Shown here piece by piece: positions 45,382 to 54,611 of a DNA stretch of 64,000 nt; the stretch's first letter is position 1; the number at the start of each line of letters is the position of its first letter. This DNA comes from Luteimonas salinisoli (lineage in GTDB: Bacteria > Pseudomonadota > Gammaproteobacteria > Xanthomonadales > Xanthomonadaceae): the NCBI RefSeq assembly GCF_013425525.1, contig NZ_JACCKA010000055.1, positions 18,838-82,837 of the forward strand. Reading direction: 5' to 3'. Made by a program: the position numbers and the translations under genes. Under the pieces are notes generated by a model. The model was not told where the DNA came from, did not search any database, and saw nothing but the letters and a program-made list of their open reading frames with translations.

Positions 45382-46284
45382 ATGGACCGACTGGAGGCCA
45401 TGGGCGTCTTCATGAGCGTCGTGGAGCACGGCAGCCTGTCTGCCGCCGGCCGCAAGCTGGGCATGCCGTTGGCCACCGTCAGTCGCAAGCTGTCGGACCT
45501 CGAGACGCACCTCAAGGCGCGCCTGCTCAACCGCTCCACCCGGGGGCTCACGCTGACCGACTCCGGTCGCGATTACCTCTCCGCATGCAAGCGCATCCTC
45601 GAAGACGTGACCGAGGCCGAGCGGGCCGCGGCGGGCGAATTTTCCGAGCCGCGGGGCGAGCTGGTGATCACCGCGCCGCTGGTGATGGGCCGGATGCACG
45701 TGCTGCCGGTCGTCGTCGAATTCCTGGCGGCTTACCCCGAGATCAAGGTGCGTCTGATCCAGGGCGATCGCATCGCCCAACTGCACGAAGAGCAGATCGA
45801 TCTCGCCGTGCGCGTCGGCGAGCTACCCGACAGCCGGCTGACGGCGACGCGCATCGGCACCATCCGTCGCGTGGTCTGCGCCCACCCCGAATATTTCTCC
45901 GCCTATGGACTTCCAAGCGTGCCCCGCGACCTCGCCGACCATCGGTGCGTCACGTTCGACGCGATCAATTCCACCGAAGTGTGGCGGTTCCCGGTGGATG
46001 GCGCCGAGGTTGCGGTGCCGGTGCGCTCGGCGCTGGTGGTGAACACGGCGGAAGCCGCGATCGATGCGGCCATCGCGGGCGTCGGCGTGACGCGCGTGCT
46101 GTCCTACCAGATCGAGGAATGGAAACGCCGCGGGCGGCTGCAGACCGTACTGCGCGAATTCGAGCCGCCGGCAATGCCCGCCAGCCTCGTGTACACCGGC
46201 CAACGCCGCCTGCCGTTGAAGCTGCGCGCATTCCTCGACTACGCGACACCCCGCCTGCGGGAAAGACTCGCCACGGCCGATTGA
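45382..46284 (+). CDS. LysR-family transcriptional regulator
   Basis: A 300-residue LysR regulator with the winged helix in RLEAMGVFMSVVEHGSLSAAGRKLGMPLATVSRKLSDLETHLKARL and a full effector domain (90-290). The layout is close to regulators that control adjacent GST or quinone-detoxification genes. It is divergent from the GST gene with 330 bases between them, which include the truncated DUF1348 gene. An imperfect dyad, TTCCATATTTCGG near 45325 and TTCCGAAATATGGAA near 45362, sits before the start and may be its operator. Confidence 0.92.
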   Translation: MDRLEAMGVFMSVVEHGSLSAAGRKLGMPLATVSRKLSDLETHLKARLLNRSTRGLTLTDSGRDYLSACKRILEDVTEAERAAAGEFSEPRGELVITAPLVMGRMHVLPVVVEFLAAYPEIKVRLIQGDRIAQLHEEQIDLAVRVGELPDSRLTATRIGTIRRVVCAHPEYFSAYGLPSVPRDLADHRCVTFDAINSTEVWRFPVDGAEVAVPVRSALVVNTAEAAIDAAIAGVGVTRVLSYQIEEWKRRGRLQTVLREFEPPAMPASLVYTGQRRLPLKLRAFLDYATPRLRERLATAD

Positions 46285-46395
46285 CGCGGGACGATTGCCG
46301 GATCGCCCCACCCGGCCCATCTCGTCGCACTTCCCCGCAACCTCCGCCCACGGTCGTGACACAATCCCCCAAGGGCGTGAGAAGGGGGGGGATGT

Positions 46396-47901
46396 ATGGG
46401 AAGGCAACTCGTCTGGGCGGGCGTTCTGCTGATCGTCGCTGCGTTCTGCTCCGGGGAGGCAGTCGCACAGCAACAAGGCGACACGTACTACCGGCAGCGG
46501 ATCGCGGAGGCCTGGAGCGCAGCACAATCGGGGGCCGACGCGCGGGCAGACCAGCTTTTCGAAGCATTGATCGGCGACCCCGCGTTCCAACGGCTTCCGG
46601 TCCACGATCGAAGGCGGGCACTGTCCGCGGCCGCCTGGAGCGCGGCCCGAAACGGTCGCCCGGAGGCGGCCGCCGGCCTCTATCTCCGTGTCGCGGACCT
46701 CGACAGCGATGATCCCGACGACTGGTACCGGATGGCGCTGGTCGCCCTGGAGCTGCAGGACCTGGATGCCGCCGCCCGTGCCATGACCACCATGATCGGC
46801 CGCTGGCCGGAGTTGCTTGGGAACATCAGTGCGGATGTGCTCTACCCGCTCGCACAGCAAGGTGACCTCAATACCCCGGACCGCATCGCATACCTGCAGG
46901 CGCTGTTCGACGCCAACTGGAAGGGCGGCAGCGCGGGTGCGCCGGGAGGCATCTGGTTGTCGCTGGCGCGCACGCACCTGCAGGAAGGCGACCTGGTGCG
47001 CGCACGGATCGTCGCCCGTCGTATCACGGGTCCGAACACCTTGATCGCCATGCGCGCGGATCGCCAGTTCGACACCCTGCTGGATCGCGACGGTTGGCGT
47101 GCGAATATCCAGCATGCCACGGCGAAGGAAATCGAACGTGTGCGGAAGCTGGTCGACAGCTACCCGGACCAGCTGGAGCCCATGGTCACACTGGGCCACA
47201 TGCTCCTGCTGGGCGGGCACCACGAGGAAACCGTGGCGCTGTCCGACGCCGCGCTCGATCGCATCGCATCCGCGCCGCTGGACGCACCGCCTTTTTCGGA
47301 CCTGCACCAGCAGGTCTGGCTGATGAACCACAAGTCGATTGCCCTGCGCAGGATGGGCCGCCTCGACGAGGCCGTCGAAGAGCTGCGTCGCGCCAGCCGG
47401 CTCGGGGAGAATGGCGGCACCAACATCAGCCAGGCGCTCAACCTGGGCAGCCTGGAGTGCGACCGTGGCAACCCCAGGCAAGCACTTGCCGCGGCCGCGC
47501 TCGCCGGCGAGGAGGCGATGAGCGACTACGGCCGCGCCGTTCGCGCCGCCATCCACCACTGCGCCGCCTTGCAGATCGAAGACGCGGATATGGCCATGTT
47601 CGCGCTGCAGGAACTCTCCGGCCTGCGCAAAGAGGCGCCGCTGCTGTATCTCCACGTCCTGCTGCAAGCCGACAAGGCGGACGACGCCGCAGCGCTGCTG
47701 CCCGACCTGCTGGCATCGGACGACCACCGCACCACCATCCTTGTCTGGGCCCAGGACTGCCGGAAGCCGCCTCCGCTCCCCGCGCAGGCCGGACAGCGGG
47801 CCCGCAAGCGAGCGTTCCTCGCGCGCCAGGACGTATTGGACGCGATCCAGGCGGTGGGCCGCATCGAGTCCTACGAGGTGTATTGCCACATGCTGGGCTG
47901 A
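46396..47901 (+). CDS. Secreted TPR-repeat protein
   Basis: A 501-residue protein with a signal peptide (MGRQLVWAGVLLIVAAFCSGEAVA). The rest is helical repeat: AALSAAAWSAARNGRPEAAAGLYLRVADLDSDDPDDWYRMALVALEL type units at the start and QALNLGSLECDRGNPRQALAAAALAGEEAM near the end. Three C-terminal cysteines (HHC, DCRK, VYCHML) are notable. No catalytic motif is visible; it is likely periplasmic and protein-binding. Confidence 0.8.
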   Translation: MGRQLVWAGVLLIVAAFCSGEAVAQQQGDTYYRQRIAEAWSAAQSGADARADQLFEALIGDPAFQRLPVHDRRRALSAAAWSAARNGRPEAAAGLYLRVADLDSDDPDDWYRMALVALELQDLDAAARAMTTMIGRWPELLGNISADVLYPLAQQGDLNTPDRIAYLQALFDANWKGGSAGAPGGIWLSLARTHLQEGDLVRARIVARRITGPNTLIAMRADRQFDTLLDRDGWRANIQHATAKEIERVRKLVDSYPDQLEPMVTLGHMLLLGGHHEETVALSDAALDRIASAPLDAPPFSDLHQQVWLMNHKSIALRRMGRLDEAVEELRRASRLGENGGTNISQALNLGSLECDRGNPRQALAAAALAGEEAMSDYGRAVRAAIHHCAALQIEDADMAMFALQELSGLRKEAPLLYLHVLLQADKADDAAALLPDLLASDDHRTTILVWAQDCRKPPPLPAQAGQRARKRAFLARQDVLDAIQAVGRIESYEVYCHMLG

Positions 47902-47909
47902 AAGAGGAC

Positions 47910-47990
47910 CGGAACGGGGTCAGGTTCGGATAGCCGAACCCGACCCGTTCTTGCGACCCGTTCTTGCGACCCGTTCTTGCGACCCGTTCC
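47910..47990. repeat. Reverse family B motif with three-and-a-half 13-base repeats
   Basis: A reverse family B copy (GGAACGGGGTCAGGTTCGG, about 47910-47930) is followed by direct repeats GACCCGTTCTTGC at 47942, 47955 and 47968, then a partial GACCCGTTCC at 47981. The repeated unit is itself similar to the family B core. The rest of the gap to the DoxX gene shows no gene. Confidence 0.8.
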
Positions 47991-48138
47991 AGCCCCGTTC
48001 CCGGGTTCTGACGGGTTGCGCAAGCGCGACAAGGCCGGCCGGGCCCCGGCTCGCGGTCGAGTCGTCTGCGGCGTGTCGAAACGGGGTAGCGACGTTCGTC
48101 GGTAGACGAGTCGCAACCAACCCAAGCGAGGCACTGCT

Positions 48139-48549
48139 GTGAACACACCCAAGATGCTCTGGACCGGCCGCGTCATGACTGGCCTCTTCGCGCTTTTCAT
48201 GCTTGGAGCGTCGATCTCGCCCAAGCTGCTCGGCATGCCGGTGGCCGAGGAGACGATGGCGCAGCTCGGCTGGCCTGCGGGCTATGCCGTCGCCATCGGC
48301 CTGATCGAACTTGCCTGCCTGGTGCTGTATCTCATCCCGCGCACCAGCGTGTTCGGTGCTGTGCTCATGATGGGCCTGCTCGGTGGAGCGATGGCGACAC
48401 AGGTGAGGGCCGAGAGCCCGCTGTTCAGCCACATCCTCTTCAGCCTATACCTCGGGCTGTTCATGTGGGGCGGCCTGTGGCTGCGGGACGTCAGGCTCCG
48501 GCAGTTGTTCCCCGTTGTCCGCGAGCCGGCGCTCAGCAAAAGAACCTGA
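48139..48549 (+). CDS. DoxX-family membrane protein
   Basis: A 136-residue protein with four membrane segments: VMTGLFALFMLGASISPKLLG, GYAVAIGLIELACLVLYLI, VFGAVLMMGLLGGAMATQV and ILFSLYLGLFMWGGLWL. It fits the DoxX/DoxD-like family, which includes quinone-linked oxidoreductase subunits, but small relatives have no proven role. The start is a GTG with GAGG upstream. A family B motif begins at its stop. Confidence 0.88.
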   Translation: MNTPKMLWTGRVMTGLFALFMLGASISPKLLGMPVAEETMAQLGWPAGYAVAIGLIELACLVLYLIPRTSVFGAVLMMGLLGGAMATQVRAESPLFSHILFSLYLGLFMWGGLWLRDVRLRQLFPVVREPALSKRT

Positions 48550-48560
48550 CCCCGCTTCTC
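48538..48560. repeat. Dispersed motif family B copy at the DoxX stop
   Basis: AAAAGAACCTGACCCCGC overlaps the last codons and stop (TGA within CCTGACC) of the DoxX gene: the final residues KRT and the stop are provided by the motif. It lies at the join to the convergent yajD gene. Confidence 0.7.
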
Positions 48561-48564
48561 CCCC

Positions 48565-48936
48565 TCAGGGCTTCTCGCGCTTGAGCAGCGATCCCAGGCC
48601 GGCGAACGGGCTGGATCTGGCCGCCGCGGGCTTGTCTTCGGCTTCCAGTGCGCCGACCCCGGTGTAGTCGCCCTGGCGCGAGTGCTCGTTGTCGTGGCAG
48701 TAGACGCACAGCAACTCCCAGTTGCTGCCGTCGGCCGGGTTGTCGTCGTGGTTGTGGTTGCGGTGATGCACCGTCAATTCCTGCAGGTTGGCGCGGGTGA
48801 ACTCGCGCGCGCAGCGGCCGCAGACCCATGGGTACAGCTTCAGCGCACGCTCGCGGTAGTCGTTGGCGCGCTGCTCGGCATTGCGCCGGGCTTCGGCGAC
48901 GATGCGGTCGAGCCTGGCCTGGTCCGGGGTGGTCAT
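48565..48936 (-). CDS. yajD: YajD-type HNH nuclease
   Basis: A 123-residue HNH protein. Four cysteines, WVCGRCAREF and LLCVYCHDNEH, form the zinc finger. The nuclease core is LTVHHRNHNHDDNP with the HH and N residues of the HNH motif. Sequence and length match YajD of Escherichia coli (115 residues), whose role is unknown. It stands alone, convergent with DoxX. Confidence 0.93.
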   Translation of the reverse strand: MTTPDQARLDRIVAEARRNAEQRANDYRERALKLYPWVCGRCAREFTRANLQELTVHHRNHNHDDNPADGSNWELLCVYCHDNEHSRQGDYTGVGALEAEDKPAAARSSPFAGLGSLLKREKP

Positions 48937-49014
48937 GGCGGAAGTCTAGCCGAACTGCTGTCGAATCCCCGCCCTCCCATCCGTCGCAGAGAACCCACCC
49001 AACGAGGAGATGAC

Positions 49015-49461
49015 ATGAAGATCGTGACCAGCCTGAGCTTCCAGGGGCAATGCCGCGAAGCGTTCGAGTTCTACGCCAAGGTGCTGGGCGGCAAGATCAC
49101 CGCGGCCATCCCGTATGCCGACGCGCCGCCGGACATGCCGATCACCGACAAGAAGTACAAGACTTGGCTCATGCACTGCTGGCTCGAGGTCGGCGACCAG
49201 GCCCTGATGGGGGCCGATATGGACGTCGACTGGGCGCCCAACGTGGACAAGCCCAAGAACGGCTTCGACGTCACCCTGCACACCGACGACATCGACCAGG
49301 CCAAGCGCTGGTTCGCGCAACTCTCCGAAGGCGGCAGGCAGGTAATGAAGTTCGAAGAAACCTTCTGGTCGCCCGGCTTCGGATCGCTGGTCGACCGCTT
49401 CGGGGTGCCGTGGATGGTCAACACGGTACCGGCGGCGGATTGGAAGCCGGCGCAGGGCTGA
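49015..49461 (+). CDS. VOC-fold protein (PhnB/3-demethylubiquinone-like)
   Basis: A 148-residue vicinal-oxygen-chelate protein of the PhnB-like subgroup. It opens with TSLSFQGQCREAFEFYAKVLGGKI and closes with FWSPGFGSLVDRFGVPWMVNT, both typical. Binding or catalytic role is unknown. ATG at 49015 has CGAGGAGATGAC upstream. Confidence 0.9.
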   Translation: MKIVTSLSFQGQCREAFEFYAKVLGGKITAAIPYADAPPDMPITDKKYKTWLMHCWLEVGDQALMGADMDVDWAPNVDKPKNGFDVTLHTDDIDQAKRWFAQLSEGGRQVMKFEETFWSPGFGSLVDRFGVPWMVNTVPAADWKPAQG

Positions 49462-49639
49462 GGTTCGAAACCGGAGCGAGGCCCCTCTTGACAGGCGCGC
49501 ACAGCGCGTCCGGACCACGAGCGACCCCCCGCATGACAAGGCGAAGGCCGATCATCGCAAGGACGCGATGACGGCCCACTGCTCATCAGCCGTTGGACAT
49601 CCATGCGGCGCAGCAGGATTGCGCCCTGCGATTGCGCCC

Positions 49640-50110
49640 TCAGCCCTCGGCAACGCGTTCGAAGGTGATGATGCTGCGCGTCTCGCCCTCGTCCGCCCAG
49701 TTCGGCATCACCCGCCAGGGCGTGAGTACCTGCAGCCGGTCGCCGTCGAGCACGAACTGGCGACGCTGCTCGGTGCCGACCCAGGCCGGGTTCCAGGCCA
49801 CGTCGACCGCCGTGACCCAATCGTCGCCCTCGATCCGGTAGCGGCCGGTATACGCGATCAGCGTTTCGAGCAACTGCGCCATCTCCCGGTCGCTGTCGCC
49901 CGGCTGGCGGCCATCACCGGCCAGCATGAACCACACCCGGCCTTCGGGGCTGAAGATGGTGTAGCCCGCCGGGTGCTCGCCCATCGCCGGGAACCGCTCG
50001 CCCGTGGACCGGACCTCCACGTCATAGGACACCAGGCGCCACGTGCCCACGACCGCGGATGATGCCGGAACCGGCTCGGATGTCGTTTTCAAGGTGGGGG
50101 GCGAGGACAT
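49640..50110 (-). CDS. Lipocalin-like domain protein
   Basis: A 156-residue protein with the opening strand VVGTWRLVSYDVE and further beta strands (GYTIFSPEGRVWFMLAGDGRQP, IAYTGRYRIEGDDWVTAVDVAWNPAWVGTEQRR), matching the lipocalin-like domain found in toluene-degradation and polyketide gene clusters. There is no signal peptide, so it is cytoplasmic. The start is unclear: ATG at 50110, or a GTG three codons earlier. Confidence 0.85.
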   Translation of the reverse strand: MSSPPTLKTTSEPVPASSAVVGTWRLVSYDVEVRSTGERFPAMGEHPAGYTIFSPEGRVWFMLAGDGRQPGDSDREMAQLLETLIAYTGRYRIEGDDWVTAVDVAWNPAWVGTEQRRQFVLDGDRLQVLTPWRVMPNWADEGETRSIITFERVAEG

Positions 50111-50228
50111 CTTCCGCACTCTGCAACGAATGCTTGCGCGATATCAACCCGGTCTTGGAGGGTGCCTACCTGCTGCGCTGGTAGCGCCACGTCGAGGAAA
50201 GCATCGTCACCGCTCACCGAGGCTTTAG

Positions 50229-50360
50229 AAAGTCGAACCTGATCCCTGTTTTTGGCGCGATTGCACAATCGAGGCCGTGCAACGCCATGTCGTCGCCTGC
50301 CGCGCGTGATGCCGTCGCAATGGATCGGGCGGCCGCGGGACAATTGTCCCTGACACCCTT
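50229..50360. repeat. Family B and family A motif copies in one gap
   Basis: A family B copy (AAAGTCGAACCTGATCCC then TGTTTTTGG) spans about 50229-50257. A family A copy (CAATTGTCCCTGACACCC) starts at 50341, with a half copy CCTGACACCC at 50364. The 299-base gap 50111-50409 shows no gene. Confidence 0.8.
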
Positions 50361-50409
50361 CCGCCTGACACCCTGCCCCTAGACGCCTGCTTCTCCGAGC
50401 CGGCCGCCA

Positions 50410-51582
50410 CTACAGCGTTGCACCGAGGAGAAGACGATCCACAAGCAGCACCAGTTCTGATTGCTTCGCCGTACCTGTCTTCTGAAAGACGTGCTTCATG
50501 TGCGTCCTGACAGTGCTGATCGCGACTCTCATCTCGATCGCCACTTGCTCCAGGTCATGATGGGTACGAAGCAACACTGCCGTCCTGGCCTCGCTGGGGG
50601 TGAGGCCCAGTGCCGTGCAAAGTGTGCGACAGGATTCAATCTCGCTTTCGCGCTCCTCCAGGGAGGAAATCATCACCAGCATGCGTGCGCGGTCCAGGCT
50701 CGGGGCGTTGGCGGCACTGGGAAGGGCGAACAGATGAATCACCAACATTCCTCTGAAGCCGCTCTCGACCGTACCCGCGACAAACGGTACCGGGGCTGGC
50801 GGGAATGGAACGGTAGACAGCGAACTGATCGCTCTTACGAACTTCTCCTGCACCGAAGGATTGCGAAAGCGCAATAGCCTTGCATGATTGCAATCGAGAG
50901 CTCGCGACCGCTCGAGCAGTGCCTCCATGCGAGGATTCGACTCGAGAACCTTGCCGTTGCCATCGATCACGGCGGCAGCGGCTGGCGCCCGCTCGAAACA
51001 GGCGCGGAACGATCGTTCACTCCGCTGCGCAGCAGCCAACTGACGGTGCAATGCATACAAGTTCACCAAGTGGGGGCGCAATGCGCGCACCAAGCGGAAC
51101 TCACGTTCCCCGAAAGCTCCCTGTGCTGCGGATCGGTTCAACGAGATAGCCGTAAACCGGGTGCTCCCATCGTCCTCCAGGCAGATGGCCATGCCGTGGC
51201 GGATGCCGGCGGGCCTGAGGAAATGCAGATAGTAGGGAGAGCCCAGTAACTCCGAATCGGTGACCACCGCCTCCCCATATTGGTAGCCCTGCGCCCGGTA
51301 GCCGTGCACACTCCGATTCATCCATAGGTTCTCCACCGGCGCCTTCGCTTCGTAGTCGCTTGCGATTGCTTTCAGTGAGCTGGCGTCGAACTCGCCCACG
51401 ATGACCGGATAGCTGGCCCAACGGGCGGCCAGATCGTTCGTGTTCAAGCCGGTGATATGCGACCCGAATAGCGGCGCGAGCAGGCGAAGGCAATGCTCCA
51501 TCTGCATTCCTTCGGCCAGGGTTCCATGCATCTGTCTAATCAGATGGTCGAGCTCGGGGGATGCTACAGACGAACGCCCCAT
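50410..51582 (-). CDS. LuxR-type helix-turn-helix regulator with sensory domain
   Basis: A 390-residue regulator. The N-terminal 200 residues may be GAF-like, about 200-300 looks like a PAS core (AAVIDGNGKVLESNPRMEALLERS), and the C-terminus is a LuxR DNA-binding domain (LGLTPSEARTAVLLRTHHDLEQVAIEMRVAISTVRTHMKHVFQKTGTAKQSEL). The signal is unknown. It is divergent from the lipase-containing cluster that starts at 52047 and could control it. Confidence 0.88.
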   Translation of the reverse strand: MGRSSVASPELDHLIRQMHGTLAEGMQMEHCLRLLAPLFGSHITGLNTNDLAARWASYPVIVGEFDASSLKAIASDYEAKAPVENLWMNRSVHGYRAQGYQYGEAVVTDSELLGSPYYLHFLRPAGIRHGMAICLEDDGSTRFTAISLNRSAAQGAFGEREFRLVRALRPHLVNLYALHRQLAAAQRSERSFRACFERAPAAAAVIDGNGKVLESNPRMEALLERSRALDCNHARLLRFRNPSVQEKFVRAISSLSTVPFPPAPVPFVAGTVESGFRGMLVIHLFALPSAANAPSLDRARMLVMISSLEERESEIESCRTLCTALGLTPSEARTAVLLRTHHDLEQVAIEMRVAISTVRTHMKHVFQKTGTAKQSELVLLVDRLLLGATL

Positions 51583-52046
51583 GGCCGGCTCCTGGCAGTG
51601 ACAGCTCGCGGCCCCTCTGGCTTCGCCACCTAAGGCCGTGTCCGTTGCACCTCCTCCAGATGGAGGATGCAGCGGGCCCTCCCCGGGAATACTCTCTTTA
51701 CACCAACCTGAGTCCGCGGTCCAGCGGAGAGGCTAGGTCACGCAACGGCGGACCGCCATTCCACCCTGCTGCCAATACATAGGCGAAAAGCAGTCATGAG
51801 CCTCAACGTCACTGCCATAGTGTGTGTCGCCGCTAACTACCGCGCCACGGTGCCTTTCGCTCGCATTTTTCTAGCACTACGTGAAAGACGTTATCCCATG
51901 CAGGAGCTAGAACTGAAGCGGCAAGCGAGTATCGTCCCCACGCCGTTGATAGAGCCCTCGGAGCAAAACTCGGGCTCCGCCTTTGTGCCATGGCAGCGCT
52001 TGTGCCGCGCTGCAGACCATCCATCGATCGCTATCGGAGATACCCA
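51583..52046. other. 464-base divergent control region
   Basis: The gap separates the LuxR-type regulator from the esterase operon. A small hairpin (CCTCCAGATGGAGG, about 51653-51666) is visible. A short open frame (51796-52050) has weak codon use and no ribosome binding site and is not called. Confidence 0.4.
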
Positions 52047-53195
52047 TTGACACACGCAATCGTGCTGCTTCACGGAATGGGCAAATATGGCTCGGTAGAG
52101 ACCGGCAAATACGTCCCAGATACGGATGGCTGGCTGTCACAGGCTGCGCGCTGCCTGGATTCGCAGTTCGACGAGGTGGTCAGGCCCGTACTCGGCTACG
52201 CCGCTAGCGCCACCCGGCCGTACATCGTGGTGCCTATCAACTACGACAGCACGTTCGACCGCTTTCGCGACGCCTGGGCGTCCCAGGCGGAACGGTGGTC
52301 CGAGCTCAGCGCAAGCATTGACGGCATCGACCTGGTGGGGGGCAGCGGGATTCCGAACCTCGTGGACGGCCTGCGCGGGCTGTTCAGCGGCGTGGGGGAC
52401 GTGGATAACTTCGCTTGGACCCACCTCGCGGACGTTGCTCTGTACCTGGCCCCAATCGTCCGCGCCCAGGTCGAGGCGGACGTGTGGGTCCAGGTCGGCG
52501 ACCGATTGGGGGATGCATTCTCTCGCCAGGGCGTGACCGGCTGGAGCCTCCTCGGACACTCATTGGGCACGCTGGTCACACTCGACTTGCTCAACAAGTT
52601 CGTCAGCGACGAGTTCGCACAACGCTACCCCAATGTCCGGCCGCCGCGGACCGCCTGCCTGCTGGCCAACGTCGCGCAGTTCCTGACACGCGGGGTCCCC
52701 AACATCTACTCGACCCGGATAAAGCCCGGCTCGGACCGCGCGCCACGCTCGCTACTTTCCTTCAGCCACAAGTTCGACGTGCTAGCACAACTTGAACCCT
52801 TCGAGGCACCCTGGGGTCGCGGGTACGTTCAGGATAACGGACCTGCAGACGTTTACCTGTCCGAGGTGCAGATTGGCGACGATGATTTCCGCTCGATTGA
52901 TTGGGGCGGAGCCCTGCTCTCGATCGGCGGACTGCCGCATGAGTTCTCGCATTACATGAAGCAGCCGCCAGTATGCGCCGCGTTCTGGACTCGCATTCTG
53001 AAAATGGAATCCCGGGAGTCGCGGCTGCAGGCCGCGGCCGCCGAGAAGTACGCCGGCGAGTTACAGGCCGAGATCAAGCACCGCCTAGAGATCAAGGCAC
53101 GAACCTATCTAGCTGAATGGGCGGGCAGCCGGTACTTCGAGAACGGCTTAACGCTCAAGGCATTACGCAGGGCGGTCACTAGGGGGTTGACATGA
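52047..53195 (+). CDS. Cytoplasmic alpha/beta-hydrolase (lipase-like)
   Basis: A 382-residue alpha/beta-hydrolase. The start LTHAIVLLHGMGKYG has the oxyanion motif HGMG, and the nucleophile is Ser172 in SLLGHSLGTLVTL (GxSxG). A histidine in GLPHEFSHYMKQP fits the catalytic base. There is no signal peptide. The TTG at 52047 is chosen because GGAGA lies 6 bases before it. Its stop overlaps the start of the next gene (ATGA), so the two form a translational pair. Substrate unknown. Confidence 0.85.
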   Translation: MTHAIVLLHGMGKYGSVETGKYVPDTDGWLSQAARCLDSQFDEVVRPVLGYAASATRPYIVVPINYDSTFDRFRDAWASQAERWSELSASIDGIDLVGGSGIPNLVDGLRGLFSGVGDVDNFAWTHLADVALYLAPIVRAQVEADVWVQVGDRLGDAFSRQGVTGWSLLGHSLGTLVTLDLLNKFVSDEFAQRYPNVRPPRTACLLANVAQFLTRGVPNIYSTRIKPGSDRAPRSLLSFSHKFDVLAQLEPFEAPWGRGYVQDNGPADVYLSEVQIGDDDFRSIDWGGALLSIGGLPHEFSHYMKQPPVCAAFWTRILKMESRESRLQAAAAEKYAGELQAEIKHRLEIKARTYLAEWAGSRYFENGLTLKALRRAVTRGLT

Positions 53196-54496
53196 TCACC
53201 TTGAAGTTCCTGACCACCTCGTTCCTGCTGTTGGGTGGATGGATACACAACGCACAGGCCAGCACCACCGGAACCTCGCCGACGGATTCCATCGAAGCGC
53301 GCCTTGCAACTTGCAGAAGCGCTGGCCCGCCCGACGGCGCGTCCACGCTCAGGACGGTGGCGATCCGTTTCCACGAAATCTCGAGCGAAGATCAGGAATG
53401 CCGGCCACCCAACCTCTTCGCAACCGACGCGACGCGACGGATCAAAGCCGGAAAAGCCTTACTGGAAGCAGCGAACGCCGTTCTTCTCGCTCCAGTTCTG
53501 GTCGCGTGTAGCGGCGGCGGACAGTTATGCGAGCAAGCTGCCTACCAGCATCGCGCTGGTGCGGAGCTCGACAATCAGCTCAACCCTCGAACACTGGCCA
53601 TGGACGTGATCCCCCCGAGGTCTAGCGATGCACTGGGACGCGCCATCGACACGTACGGGCGACCGAAGCCCCACCCCAGTCCCCTCGCCGGTGCGGATGT
53701 CCTGCGGGACCGCATCATGGTTGCGGCGATCTCCGATGGCTGTTCTGCCACGGTCGGGGCGAAGCTCGACGCCTTGCTCGCTGGCAGCCTCGCCCCACTG
53801 GACGAACGAGAACTGCGGGAAAATCTCAATGATTCAACGGCTTCTTCGAGTTGCATCGAAGCCTTCGACACCGCTGCCCGCATCTTTCTCCACGCCGCCA
53901 CGCTGGATGCCGTGCATGCTAGTACTCTCGCACCTGCCGCTTTCGTGAAGCTGGCTGTCGATGCTCGAATCAACTACGCGAAGTGGGACGCCTACAACTT
54001 CGGTGGCGGGACCAGCCGGGTCCAATTGCCATGGGAGATCGCCCTCAACGGTGCGCTCTATCGCGGCAACCCGAGGGATGGGAGCGCTGAACTCTGGCCG
54101 GAACCGCCCACGTCCGCATTGATACTCTTCCACCCAACCCTCGGCATCGCGCCGTTTTCGACGGACGGTTCTGCGTCTGGTGTCATTGGCGCGATTGAGG
54201 CCGTTGGCTGGAGCCGCTGGCGCTACTCGAGTAAGAATACTCGCGCCGACGACTGGGGCGGATCTCTCGCGGCCGTCTACGTGCCCGGCGGGGAAAGCGA
54301 CGGCTGGCACCCCGGACTCGTAGTCCGCACACCCTTTAGAAGCGTCAACATCGTCTATGCGCGCACTCGGGACGAAGCGAGCGACGACGGCCACTTAGTG
54401 GCGTTCAGCGTCGACGTCAGTCGCTTCGTGTTTCGCGACAAGGGCGTGACCGGCCGGCTGGTGTGCAATTTCGGGCTACCTGCCTGCGATCGGTGA
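53192..54496 (+). CDS. Hypothetical secreted protein coupled to the hydrolase
   Basis: A 434-residue protein with a signal peptide (FLTTSFLLLGGWIHNAQA) and several cysteines that could pair (ATCRSAG, QECRPP, LVACSGG, QLCEQA, DGCSAT, SSCIEA, VCNFGLPACDR). The C-terminal third (about 260-430) is beta-rich. Coupling with the hydrolase (ATGA overlap) implies a joint function, for example substrate delivery or inhibition outside the cytoplasm. No family was recognised. Confidence 0.7.
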   Translation: MITLKFLTTSFLLLGGWIHNAQASTTGTSPTDSIEARLATCRSAGPPDGASTLRTVAIRFHEISSEDQECRPPNLFATDATRRIKAGKALLEAANAVLLAPVLVACSGGGQLCEQAAYQHRAGAELDNQLNPRTLAMDVIPPRSSDALGRAIDTYGRPKPHPSPLAGADVLRDRIMVAAISDGCSATVGAKLDALLAGSLAPLDERELRENLNDSTASSSCIEAFDTAARIFLHAATLDAVHASTLAPAAFVKLAVDARINYAKWDAYNFGGGTSRVQLPWEIALNGALYRGNPRDGSAELWPEPPTSALILFHPTLGIAPFSTDGSASGVIGAIEAVGWSRWRYSSKNTRADDWGGSLAAVYVPGGESDGWHPGLVVRTPFRSVNIVYARTRDEASDDGHLVAFSVDVSRFVFRDKGVTGRLVCNFGLPACDR

Positions 54497-54611
54497 CACG
54501 CACAAAGAAGCACGTTCGTTCATCAGCCTGCGACTGGCTCGCATGTGTCATTGACGTTGCGGTGGAGCAGGCACTGCGAGCTCATCCATCGAAAACAAAT
54601 GGAATTCACTC

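Noticed and set aside
47942..47990. 13-base direct repeats as an origin-type iteron array
   Set aside because: Only three and a half copies, no replication gene nearby, and similarity to the dispersed family B motif.
51796..52050. An 84-codon open frame ahead of the esterase gene
   Set aside because: No ribosome binding site, poor codon bias, and it overlaps the better-supported TTG start region of the esterase.
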